A DNA stretch of 6,794 nt from Gammaproteobacteria bacterium. GTDB taxonomy: Bacteria > Pseudomonadota > Gammaproteobacteria > SZUA-229. The notes beneath the pieces were generated by a model. It was given only the letters and a program-made list of their open reading frames with translations, was not told the origin of the DNA and searched no databases. The translations under genes and the position numbers were made by a program. Positions 1-5,141 of the stretch are shown piece after piece. Every line of letters starts with the position of its first letter. Position 1 is the first letter of the stretch. Location of the stretch: NCBI GenBank assembly GCA_015484935.1, contig WFUQ01000059.1, positions 1 through 6,794 of the forward strand, in the 5' to 3' direction.

Positions 1-411
1 AGTGGAGCCAACAAGTGCTCTTCTGGTGCAGGTGACGACAATGTTACCATCGGTGAAACACTGCACTTTGTCTTCAAGCTCGACGTAAACATCGACAACA
101 TCTGGTTCAACAACAACCACGATGGCGGTTTTGATACTGACGGTGCTATATTTGACCTTAATGACCCAACCATCGATCAGATCACTATCGACGGTGCAGA
201 GTACGTCGCTTACACAGGTGCACCTGGCGATGCCAACATGTATGGCACCTGGAACGTCAGTGCCGGTGACCACTTCGATGTATCTTACTTCAATGAAGAG
301 TTCTACATCTCTGGTATCCAGTACAGCGCTGCTCCAGAACCTGCAATCCTCGGCCTGTTAGGTCTTGGTCTGGTAGGTATCGGTCTGAGCAGAAAGAAAG
401 CTAGAGCGTAA
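1..411 (+). CDS. PEP-CTERM sorting-domain protein, 3' fragment (5' end outside window)
   Basis: Frame 1 is open from the first base to a TAA at 409-411, giving 136 residues with no start in this window. The last 25 or so residues form a PEP-CTERM sorting signal: an Ala-Pro-Glu-Pro motif, then a Gly/Leu-rich hydrophobic helix (ILGLLGLGLVGIGL), then a basic tail (SRKKARA). In this family the signal is recognised and cleaved by an exosortase (EpsH/XrtA type) as the protein leaves the cell, and the proteins are commonly linked to exopolysaccharide and biofilm matrix. The visible body is rich in Asp, Asn, Gly and aromatic residues, has a single Cys near the left edge, and looks like a beta-rich secreted domain that I cannot assign to a named family. 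A strong terminator follows 30 bp later, so this is the last gene of its transcript. Confidence in the sorting signal is high; the function of the body is unknown. Confidence 0.93.
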   Translation, partial: SGANKCSSGAGDDNVTIGETLHFVFKLDVNIDNIWFNNNHDGGFDTDGAIFDLNDPTIDQITIDGAEYVAYTGAPGDANMYGTWNVSAGDHFDVSYFNEEFYISGIQYSAAPEPAILGLLGLGLVGIGLSRKKARA

Positions 412-440
412 ACGCAAAACATTACTCTCCATACCTTTAA

Positions 441-468
441 AACGCCCCTGATCTCAGGGGCGTTTTTT
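441..468 (+). terminator. Rho-independent terminator of the PEP-CTERM gene
   Basis: An 11-bp perfect stem (441-451 pairing with 454-464, core CGCCCC/GGGGCG) with a tight loop runs into a T-tract (463-468). It lies 30 bp after the PEP-CTERM stop and separates that gene from adk. The As at 438-442 would give partial function on the other strand. Confidence 0.92.
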
Positions 469-522
469 ATGTCCGCGATGTTTTTTTCAGGACCGCAAGC
501 TCAAACCACCCACTAATAGCGT

Positions 523-551
523 TTGCTTTCATCCTGTAAAAACCGGACAAT
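523..551 (+). promoter_or_regulatory. Possible sigma-70 promoter for adk (weak)
   Basis: TTGCTT (523-528) and GACAAT (546-551) are separated by 17 bp, matching 3/6 and 4/6 consensus bases. The site lies in the 156-bp gap between the upstream terminator and adk, where a promoter is needed. It would give a leader of about 65 nt. The match is poor, so this is only the best candidate seen in that gap. Confidence 0.28.
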
Positions 552-624
552 ACGCGCTCAAATTTCGAGCGTGCCTGCTGTAGACCACAGGTACTGGTAT
601 TTCACACTTATTCGGGGAAATCTT

Positions 625-1266
625 ATGAAACTGATTCTTCTAGGCGCACCGGGTGCTGGCAAGGGCACCGTTGCAAAATTACTGACCAAGCTGGATGGCT
701 CAGTACAAATCTCCACTGGCGACATCCTGCGTGGCGCTGTCGCGGCCGGTACCGAGCTGGGCAAACAGGCAGAAGCGGCGATGAAAGCCGGTGACCTGGT
801 ATCTGATGACCTCATCATGGGTATCATGGGCGAACGCCTGAAAGAAGATGACTGCAAATCAGGTTATCTGCTCGATGGTTTTCCACGCACCATCCCACAG
901 GCGGAAGCCTTGAAGGTACTGCTGGAAAACATGGGTGAGAAACTCGACTGTGCAGTCGAGATCGACGTGCCTCGCGAAGTCATCCTCGACCGATTGACAA
1001 CCCGTCGCACCTGCACCGGCTGTGGCGAGATCTACAACGTTAAATCCAACCCACCGAAGGTAGAAGGCAAATGCGACAAATGTGGCGAGCCTGTGGTACA
1101 GCGTGATGATGAGACGGAAGAAGCGATCAGCAACCGTCTGAACGTATATAACGAACAGACTGCACCACTGGTCGATTTCTACAGAAATGAAGGTATGCTG
1201 CTGTCTGTAGAAGCCACCTCATCAGATGCGGTCATCGATGCGATCAAGGCCAAGCTGGGCATGTAA
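625..1266 (+). CDS. adk: Adenylate kinase with four-cysteine (zinc-type) LID
   Basis: A 213-residue cytoplasmic enzyme that interconverts ATP + AMP and 2 ADP, keeping adenylate pools balanced. It shows the P-loop GAPGAGKGT at residues 7-15, the AMP-binding STGD (30-33), R36, and the DGFPRT motif (84-89) with conserved R88. The LID domain spans about 122-160 and carries Cys130, Cys133, Cys150 and Cys153 in two CxxC pairs, the arrangement that binds structural zinc in many Gram-positive and some Gram-negative enzymes; E. coli Adk lacks the four cysteines. R160-D-D and the R171 region follow as expected for the long bacterial form, and the length is normal. The frame stays open upstream to an ATG at 523, but residues before 625 do not resemble Adk, and GGGGAA (614-619) just upstream supports ATG 625. 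The gene is monocistronic, with terminators on both sides. Confidence 0.98.
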   Translation: MKLILLGAPGAGKGTVAKLLTKLDGSVQISTGDILRGAVAAGTELGKQAEAAMKAGDLVSDDLIMGIMGERLKEDDCKSGYLLDGFPRTIPQAEALKVLLENMGEKLDCAVEIDVPREVILDRLTTRRTCTGCGEIYNVKSNPPKVEGKCDKCGEPVVQRDDETEEAISNRLNVYNEQTAPLVDFYRNEGMLLSVEATSSDAVIDAIKAKLGM

Positions 1267-1312
1267 CATCGATCTCAGCTGATGAAGCTGAATCACAGAT
1301 AGAATCTGTACC

Positions 1313-1345
1313 AGCCGGTGTGGTCTTATCCACACCGGCTTTTTT
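1313..1345 (+). terminator. Rho-independent terminator of adk
   Basis: A perfect 11-bp stem, 1313-1323 with 1330-1340 (AGCCGGTGTGG and its complement), encloses a 6-nt loop and is followed by TTTTT (1341-1345). It lies 47 bp after the adk stop. Its position also excludes the ATG at 1318 as the start of the next gene. A smaller CAGCT/AGCTG hairpin (1276-1290) lies between the stop codon and the terminator. Confidence 0.95.
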
Positions 1346-1352
1346 GTGTCAG

Positions 1353-1380
1353 TTGCTTATCCGGAAATACAGTCTATAAA
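1353..1380 (+). promoter_or_regulatory. Candidate sigma-70 promoter for the small membrane protein
   Basis: TTGCTT (1353-1358) and TATAAA (1375-1380) are separated by 16 bp, matching 3/6 and 5/6 consensus bases, directly after the adk terminator. The predicted transcription start falls at or next to the ATG at 1387, so the mRNA would have almost no leader. Confidence 0.45.
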
Positions 1381-1386
1381 TACGGG

Positions 1387-1752
1387 ATGCCGATACGCTT
1401 ACGACAAGTCCCGCTACTACTGTACCGCCTCATTTTTATCGCCTTCCTGCTTGCACTCGGAATCGGCGGTCTGGGCATCAACATCCTCGATACCTTCGCA
1501 GGCATCAATGTATTTGCCGGCAAAGCTGAAGTCGATCAGCAGGCATTGTTCGCTACCTTCGGTGCATTGGGTGCGATCAGCCTGATAATGGCCGTCACCA
1601 TATTATATTTCATGCTGGAAAAACGCACATCGGATACCGACAGAAGACAACAGATGCGGATTATCGATTTCCCTGACAGACGGGTCAGTGCAGATCGAAG
1701 AAACAGCCAACCCGACTGTGAACCTGTACAGAAGTCTAATACGTTCGTCTGA
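1387..1752 (+). CDS. Small two-helix inner-membrane protein, function unknown
   Basis: A 121-residue protein whose family I do not recognise. Two hydrophobic segments are clear, about residues 10-34 and 54-77, joined by a roughly 20-residue loop with Asp, Glu and Lys. The N-terminus (MPIRLRQ) and the segment after helix 2 (LEKR) are basic, so by the positive-inside rule both ends should be cytoplasmic and the loop periplasmic. The polar tail from about 78 on is Arg-rich, with repeated DRR triplets (85-87, 97-99, 103-105), a pattern seen in tails of several uncharacterised gammaproteobacterial membrane proteins. The frame extends upstream to an ATG at 1318, but that lies inside the adk terminator hairpin, so ATG 1387 is preferred. 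No convincing ribosome binding site precedes it, and the candidate promoter sits so close that the mRNA may be leaderless. The following gene is 135 bp away. Confidence 0.72.
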   Translation: MPIRLRQVPLLLYRLIFIAFLLALGIGGLGINILDTFAGINVFAGKAEVDQQALFATFGALGAISLIMAVTILYFMLEKRTSDTDRRQQMRIIDFPDRRVSADRRNSQPDCEPVQKSNTFV

Positions 1753-1874
1753 AATTTGGCACTCGACCGGTATTTTATCCACTGCGTCTTGACGGCCTTC
1801 CTTTACTGTCCTAATTACTAGTCTCCAGTTACAATCAGCCACATGTGTCGCTGACAAGAAGCACCAACTCCAGC

Positions 1875-1880
1875 AGAGGA
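1875..1880 (+). promoter_or_regulatory. Ribosome binding site deciding between two adjacent ATGs
   Basis: AGAGGA at 1875-1880 is a good Shine-Dalgarno sequence. It lies 4 nt from the ATG at 1885 and 7 nt from the ATG at 1888. The usual spacing favours 1888; the choice changes the protein by one Met. Confidence 0.7.
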
Positions 1881-1887
1881 AAGCATG

Positions 1888-2181
1888 ATGAGTAAACTAT
1901 TAGTGACCACACTATTAAGTGTGACCCTGACTACCCCATTGGCACTGAGAGCAGATACCGACTCGGATTGCAGCATGGTAAAACACATGGCGGGACACGC
2001 CCTGACAATGATCAAGGGCGGCGCCACACTCGAACAGACTCTGAGTCTGTTCGAAAGCAGCACTGCGAACAGTTCGATCATAAAAGAGATTTTTGCCCAT
2101 AAAGATTCGCTTAAAACCCCGGCAGAAGCAGGCAAGTTCGGCGACCGGATGTGTCTTCAACAGCACCTCGCAAGCAACTGA
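1888..2181 (+). CDS. Small exported protein with two conserved-looking cysteines, function unknown
   Basis: A 97-residue protein (98 if the ATG at 1885 is used). The N-terminus has a Lys, a hydrophobic stretch (LLVTTLLSVTLTTPLAL) and a likely signal peptidase I site after Leu-Arg-Ala, about residue 22, so the mature protein of about 75 residues should be periplasmic or secreted. The mature part is mostly helical and has exactly two Cys, one near its start and one near its end (residues 28 and 89), well placed for a disulfide joining the termini. The pattern Cys...Ala..Met.+.Gly-Ala...Leu...Ile-Ile...Phe...Phe...Cys resembles a common class of small uncharacterised secreted gammaproteobacterial proteins; this is from memory of the pattern, not a search. 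The RBS is strong. A hairpin without a T-tract follows 14 bp after the stop. No function can be given. Confidence 0.78.
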   Translation: MSKLLVTTLLSVTLTTPLALRADTDSDCSMVKHMAGHALTMIKGGATLEQTLSLFESSTANSSIIKEIFAHKDSLKTPAEAGKFGDRMCLQQHLASN

Positions 2182-2194
2182 TACAAGAGCCCGG

Positions 2195-2220
2195 CCAGCC
2201 TGCGACAATCAGCAGGCTGG
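2195..2220 (+). repeat. Hairpin after the small exported protein gene, possible weak terminator
   Basis: A perfect 9-bp stem, CCAGCCTGC (2195-2203) with GCAGGCTGG (2212-2220), has an 8-nt loop. No run of T follows, so it is not a classical intrinsic terminator. It may stabilise the 3' end of the upstream mRNA or act with Rho. Confidence 0.6.
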
Positions 2221-2246
2221 TCATATCAATACCCGGGATAACACCT

Positions 2247-2264
2247 CAGATACTAAAGTATCTG
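2247..2264. promoter_or_regulatory. Perfect 18-bp palindrome overlapping a promoter -35, possible operator
   Basis: CAGATACTAAAGTATCTG is fully symmetric apart from the central AA: 8-bp arms at 2247-2254 and 2257-2264. It covers the -35 region (2254-2261) of the sigma-28-like promoter for the EAL-HDOD gene. Such a placement fits a dimeric DNA-binding repressor or activator site. It could also fold as a 7-bp RNA hairpin with a TAAA loop in read-through transcripts from upstream, but no T-tract follows. Confidence 0.5.
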
Positions 2265-2280
2265 TGCAGACTGCCGACAA
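2254..2280 (+). promoter_or_regulatory. Sigma-28 (FliA)-type promoter of the EAL-HDOD gene
   Basis: TAAAGTAT (2254-2261), an 11-bp spacer, then GCCGACAA (2273-2280). The enterobacterial FliA consensus is TAAAGTTT-N11-GCCGATAA, so 14 of 16 positions match with exact spacing. Transcription would start near 2287, giving a leader of about 33 nt before the ATG at 2320. No sigma-70 promoter of comparable quality was seen in the 138-bp gap. This is a motif match only; flagellar genes are not in the window. Confidence 0.6.
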
Positions 2281-2306
2281 GATACGTGGATAACTGTATG
2301 TATTTT

Positions 2307-2311
2307 GAAGG
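2307..2311 (+). promoter_or_regulatory. Ribosome binding site fixing the EAL-HDOD start
   Basis: GAAGG (2307-2311) lies 8 nt before the ATG at 2320. It overlaps the in-frame TTG at 2305, which rules that codon out as the start. Confidence 0.75.
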
Positions 2312-2319
2312 TTTTATAT

Positions 2320-3555
2320 ATGCTGGCTGCACAAGAAGAGACTACCAATTCTGAAATTTTTATCGCTCGGCAGCCGATCTTCGATCGCAAGCTTCGATTG
2401 GTCGCGTACGAGTTACTGTATCGCGATTCAGAGATCAACCGTGCCGATATCCATGACCAGAACACATCGACATCGGAAGTGATCATCAGCCTTCTCACTG
2501 ACTTCGGTTTCGATTCGCTGGTCGGAAAATACCCTGCGTTCATCAACCTGAGCAAAGACTTCCTGATAGGTAATAAACCACTCCCCTTACCGGCAGAGCA
2601 TGTGGTACTCGAAGTGCTCGAAGATATCGTGGTCGATGATGCACTCATCACCGGTCTGAAAGATCTCAGAGATAAAGGTTATACGATCGCACTGGATGAT
2701 TTCACTTATACGCCAGAATGGAAACCCGTACTACCGCTGGTCGATTACATCAAGGTTGAAGTTAAATCGCTGTCACAGCCAGAGATAAAGAGTCACGTTT
2801 CCGAACTGAAAAAACATGATATAAAGTTACTGGCAGAAAAGATCGAATCGGAAGAAGAGTACATATTTCTTCACAAATGTGGCTTCGATTATTTCCAGGG
2901 TTATTTTCTGGCAAAACCCAGGATCGTCAAAGGCAAGACGATACCGCTCAGTAAACTCACACTGTTAAAGATCCTCGCTGACCTGAACGATGAAGATATC
3001 GAGATAGATAGTCTGGTAGCAAGCATATCGAACGACGTATCATTATGTTACAAGATACTCAGGTACATCAATTCTGCACACTTCGCGCTGGAACGGAAGG
3101 TCGATTCCATCCATGAAGCGATCACCTATGTCGGTCTCAAAAAACTGAAACACTGGGCATCGCTGTTCACACTATCATCACTCAACGAAAGCTCCAGTGA
3201 GCTGATACAACTATCCATCATACGCGCTCACATGTGTGAGCAGATCGCTATCAGCAGCGGCTATACTGATACCGAAGTCTATTTCTCCGCTGGTTTGTTA
3301 TCTACTCTGAATGCACTGCTGGGCATGCATATGCCAGAGATACTTATCTCATTACCGTTATCTGAAACATTGCGTGATGCCCTGCTAAAAAACAAGGGCA
3401 GCCTGGGTGAAGCGCTATCCTGTGTCCGCGCATACGAAAAAGCAGAGTGGGAAGATGCACATTACAAATCACTGGACACATTCCAGATAAGGCAATGCTA
3501 TTTCGAAGCTGTCAGACTCGCATCCGAGAGCAAGCTTCTTCAGTCAGCAGCATGA
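2320..3555 (+). CDS. EAL-HDOD signalling protein (YuxH/CdgJ type), c-di-GMP related
   Basis: A 411-residue soluble protein: an EAL domain (about 13-205) followed by an HDOD domain (about 210-400). In the EAL part the signature is Glu-Leu-Leu (31-33) rather than EAL. Residues matching catalytic or metal positions are otherwise present: E31, N76 (FINLS), E98/E101, D126-D127, K145, E173 and E176 (AEKIES), Q193 (QGYFLAKP). Loop 6, normally DDFGxGxSS, reads DDFTYTPEW, so phosphodiesterase activity may be lost, leaving c-di-GMP sensing or a protein-interaction role. The HDOD part shows the helix SNDVSLCYKILRYINSA (237-253) and the SIHEAITYVGL turn (263-273); no His-Asp metal dyad is seen (GLLSTLNALLG where GLLHD would be), as is usual in this architecture. 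Relatives are implicated in motility and biofilm control. ATG 2320 is chosen over TTG 2305 because the RBS overlaps the latter. A sigma-28-like promoter precedes it and another HDOD gene follows 133 bp downstream. Confidence 0.94.
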   Translation: MLAAQEETTNSEIFIARQPIFDRKLRLVAYELLYRDSEINRADIHDQNTSTSEVIISLLTDFGFDSLVGKYPAFINLSKDFLIGNKPLPLPAEHVVLEVLEDIVVDDALITGLKDLRDKGYTIALDDFTYTPEWKPVLPLVDYIKVEVKSLSQPEIKSHVSELKKHDIKLLAEKIESEEEYIFLHKCGFDYFQGYFLAKPRIVKGKTIPLSKLTLLKILADLNDEDIEIDSLVASISNDVSLCYKILRYINSAHFALERKVDSIHEAITYVGLKKLKHWASLFTLSSLNESSSELIQLSIIRAHMCEQIAISSGYTDTEVYFSAGLLSTLNALLGMHMPEILISLPLSETLRDALLKNKGSLGEALSCVRAYEKAEWEDAHYKSLDTFQIRQCYFEAVRLASESKLLQSAA

Positions 3556-3617
3556 TCCAGTTACAGACAAGCAAGCCAGTTGTATTTATCTTGGGTTTAA
3601 GAATCTATCATTCATGA

Positions 3618-3631
3618 CGATATATATATCG
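3618..3631. repeat. 14-bp AT-rich palindrome CGATATATATATCG
   Basis: A perfect self-complementary 14-mer between the EAL-HDOD and HDOD genes, one base upstream of a second inverted repeat. It could be a protein-binding site, a DNA-melting or cruciform element, or chance in AT-rich DNA. Confidence 0.5.
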
Positions 3632-3632
3632 A

Positions 3633-3662
3633 ACTGGTCACGCTTTTTTTTGCATGACCAGT
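3633..3662 (+). repeat. Inverted repeat with an eight-T loop in the leader of the HDOD gene
   Basis: ACTGGTCA (3633-3640) pairs with TGACCAGT (3655-3662); after one C-A mismatch, GC/GC adds two pairs (3642-3643 with 3652-3653), leaving a loop of eight Ts (3644-3651). The T-run lies in the loop rather than after the stem, so it is not a normal intrinsic terminator. It ends 13 bp before the HDOD ribosome binding site (AAAGGGG, 3674-3680), suggesting a role in mRNA stability or translation of that gene, or a DNA operator. Confidence 0.55.
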
Positions 3663-3688
3663 AACTTTCTATCAAAGGGGCCGTCCAC

Positions 3689-4552
3689 ATGAATTCTGCA
3701 AATCTACAAACCGATCCCGGTTTTGTCTTTATCTCTGATCTGGGCGAAGAGCTCAGTACAGGAAAACTCGAGCTCCCTGCATTTCCCGATGTTGCACTGC
3801 GCATCAAAAATGCACTCGAAGACCCCGAGGTCACCGCAGAGAAGGTCGCACAACTCATCAGTTCCGACCCGATTTTCTCAGCGAAGATACTCAAACTGGC
3901 CAACTCAGTCATCGTCAATGGTGCAGGATCACAGATAAGCGATGTCCGTACAGCGATCACCCGCATGGGTTTTCGTATGGCCTATAACACCGCAGTATCT
4001 ATCGCAGTCGATCAGCTGAGGTCCACAACCGCACCTGCCCGGATTCTGCCCTACCTGGAAGATTGCTGGCATCACAGCGTACAGGTCGCTGCCTATTCCT
4101 ACGTGATCGCCAAGAAACAGACTCGCATCAACCCCGACACAGCGATGTTAGCGGGCCTGTTGCATGACATAGGAAAATATTACATCCTGTCACGCTCTGA
4201 GCACTATCCGGAGCTTTTCGACACCCCCGACATACTCGAACACGTACTCGAAGACTGGCACACCGGTGTAGGCAGGGGCATACTGGAAGCATGGGATTTC
4301 AGTGAAGAGCTGTGTCGCGTAGCGGATGAACATGAGGAGCTCGGACGTGACACTGAATCTCCTGATCTGATCGATGTCGTGCTGGTCGCCAATCTGTTTT
4401 CACACCGTGATGACAAGGATATCGCGCCGGATATCGTCTGGGATGACATACCGGCAACTCGCCAACTTAAACTGAGCGAGGAGACAGCGATCGAAGTCAT
4501 GCATGAATCAGAAGAAGAGATCACGTCCATCATCAACGCACTCGAAAACTAG
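3689..4552 (+). CDS. HDOD domain signalling protein with intact His-Asp dyad
   Basis: A 287-residue soluble protein filled mostly by one HDOD domain (about 20-225). It begins with the typical LPAFPDVALRI (29-39), followed by the SSDPIFSAKILKLANS helix (58-73), the DVRTAITRMG turn (85-94), CWHHSVQVAAY (126-136), and GLLHDIGK (156-163), which carries the HD dyad H159-D160. The DEHEELG stretch replaces the later histidines of active HD-GYP enzymes, and no GYP motif is present, so c-di-GMP hydrolysis is unlikely. HDOD proteins are non-enzymatic or uncharacterised signalling scaffolds often found with chemotaxis and c-di-GMP systems. The last 60 residues are acidic and may be an interaction tail. 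RBS AAAGGGG (3674-3680) sits 8 nt before the ATG. The leader contains two palindromes, so the gene may be regulated separately from the EAL-HDOD gene. It ends in the shared terminator. Confidence 0.93.
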   Translation: MNSANLQTDPGFVFISDLGEELSTGKLELPAFPDVALRIKNALEDPEVTAEKVAQLISSDPIFSAKILKLANSVIVNGAGSQISDVRTAITRMGFRMAYNTAVSIAVDQLRSTTAPARILPYLEDCWHHSVQVAAYSYVIAKKQTRINPDTAMLAGLLHDIGKYYILSRSEHYPELFDTPDILEHVLEDWHTGVGRGILEAWDFSEELCRVADEHEELGRDTESPDLIDVVLVANLFSHRDDKDIAPDIVWDDIPATRQLKLSEETAIEVMHESEEEITSIINALEN

Positions 4553-4569
4553 TCTTATCTTTTCACACG

Positions 4570-4606
4570 CATAAAAAAGACCCGCATATAGCGGGTCTTT
4601 TTTATG
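4570..4606. terminator. Bidirectional terminator between convergent genes
   Basis: A perfect 16-bp inverted repeat, 4570-4585 with 4591-4606, has GACCCGC/GCGGGTC at its core, a 5-nt loop, and flanking A6 (4573-4578) and T6 (4598-4603). It is symmetric, so it ends transcription from the HDOD gene on the left (stop at 4552) and from the leftward unknown gene on the right (stop at 4644). Confidence 0.95.
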
Positions 4607-4619
4607 CCTTCTAGATTGG

Positions 4620-4633
4620 CAGCGCTGGCGCTG
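4620..4633. repeat. 14-bp GC-rich palindrome in the 3' UTR of the leftward gene
   Basis: CAGCGC-TG-GCGCTG is a perfect inverted repeat with 6-bp arms, 10 bp beyond the leftward stop codon and 13 bp before the bidirectional terminator. It may form a small hairpin at the end of that mRNA. No T-tract adjoins it. Confidence 0.35.
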
Positions 4634-4643
4634 TCTATCCATA

Positions 4644-4985
4644 TCACTCATCTTCAGTCAAATCAAAATACCCCTGGCACAGCGCATGGCGCAGAGCAGA
4701 AAATCCTTCCAATGCTTCTTCAAACATCAAGCGAGAACCCCGTAATGAAGATATGTCACTCGGCTTGATATCTTCGGTCGATTCCAGCTCGATCACTTTA
4801 GCGAGGTACCTGGCTCTAAGCCTTGCGGTCGTGCTTACTACACGATCAAACGCATCTCGTGTTACCTCACCGGTTATTTCACTTATCTTGTCACGATTAA
4901 CTGATTTTATATTATGCTCTAGTTCCTGAAACATCCGACGGATGGTCAGGTCATCGGGCAGGTTTTCTAAATTTTGATTTGTCAT
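4644..4985 (-). CDS. Conserved-looking helical protein of unknown function, 113 aa
   Basis: A 113-residue soluble, charged protein that I do not recognise. It has no signal peptide, membrane segment or metal-binding cysteine cluster (one Cys near the C-terminus). The sequence from about residue 10 to 105 looks almost wholly helical, with an amphipathic Arg/Glu-rich middle (EITGEVTRDAFDRVVSTTAR, 36-55, then LRARYLAKVIELES) and an acidic end (DLTEDE). The size and character suit a small adaptor or regulatory protein, but that is a guess. ATG 4985 is the start; GGGGG upstream (4990-4994 on the opposite strand) is a weak ribosome binding site about 4 nt away. A sigma-28-like site lies about 70 bp upstream. 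The gene is separated from the upstream receiver gene by 156 bp and ends 38 bp before the bidirectional terminator. Confidence 0.75.
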   Translation of the reverse strand: MTNQNLENLPDDLTIRRMFQELEHNIKSVNRDKISEITGEVTRDAFDRVVSTTARLRARYLAKVIELESTEDIKPSDISSLRGSRLMFEEALEGFSALRHALCQGYFDLTEDE

Positions 4986-5054
4986 TACGCCCCCGGGACA
5001 CGATCCAGAATAACGATAGTATGCAGATATGCAAAATATCTTTTCTATATCATC

Positions 5055-5081
5055 GTATCGGCCGTCAAGCGCACATTCTTA
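5055..5081 (-). promoter_or_regulatory. Sigma-28-like promoter candidate for the 113-aa gene
   Basis: On the minus strand TAAG (5081-5078), 15 bp, then GCCGATAC (5062-5055) match the FliA core consensus TAAA-N15-GCCGATAA at 10 of 12 positions with exact spacing. The extended -35 (TAAGAATG) is poor. Transcription would start near 5048, leaving a leader of about 60 nt. A sigma-70 -35-like TTGACG (5068-5063) overlaps it, but no good -10 lies at the right distance. Confidence 0.42.
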
Positions 5082-5141
5082 AGGGAATAATAGAAATTAT
5101 TGTGATGCCAGATAACTGCTCAGGTAGTTTCGATAGACCCG

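Noticed and set aside
523..624. N-terminal extension of adk from the ATG at 523
   Set aside because: The extra 34 residues do not resemble Adk, while MKLILLGAPGAGKGT at 625 is the normal family start and has a purine-rich site before it.
558..857. Leftward 99-codon open frame over adk
   Set aside because: Antisense shadow of adk without independent coding signals.
1755..1770. TTGGCACN... resembling a sigma-54 (-24/-12) site
   Set aside because: The TGGCAC half is present but the required TTGC half is not at the right distance.
1789..1817. TTGACG ... TAATTA as a promoter for the small exported protein
   Set aside because: The -35 is good (5/6) but the -10 at 17 bp matches only 2/6, and no better -10 lies at 16-18 bp. 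Too weak to list as a promoter.
3689..4552. Reading the HDOD protein as an HD-GYP phosphodiesterase
   Set aside because: The HD dyad is present but the GYP motif and the later metal-binding histidines are missing.
5086..5101. AATAAT-agaa-ATTATT inverted repeat after the receiver gene
   Set aside because: All-AT 6-bp arms without a T-tract; likely chance in AT-rich spacer and too unstable for a terminator.
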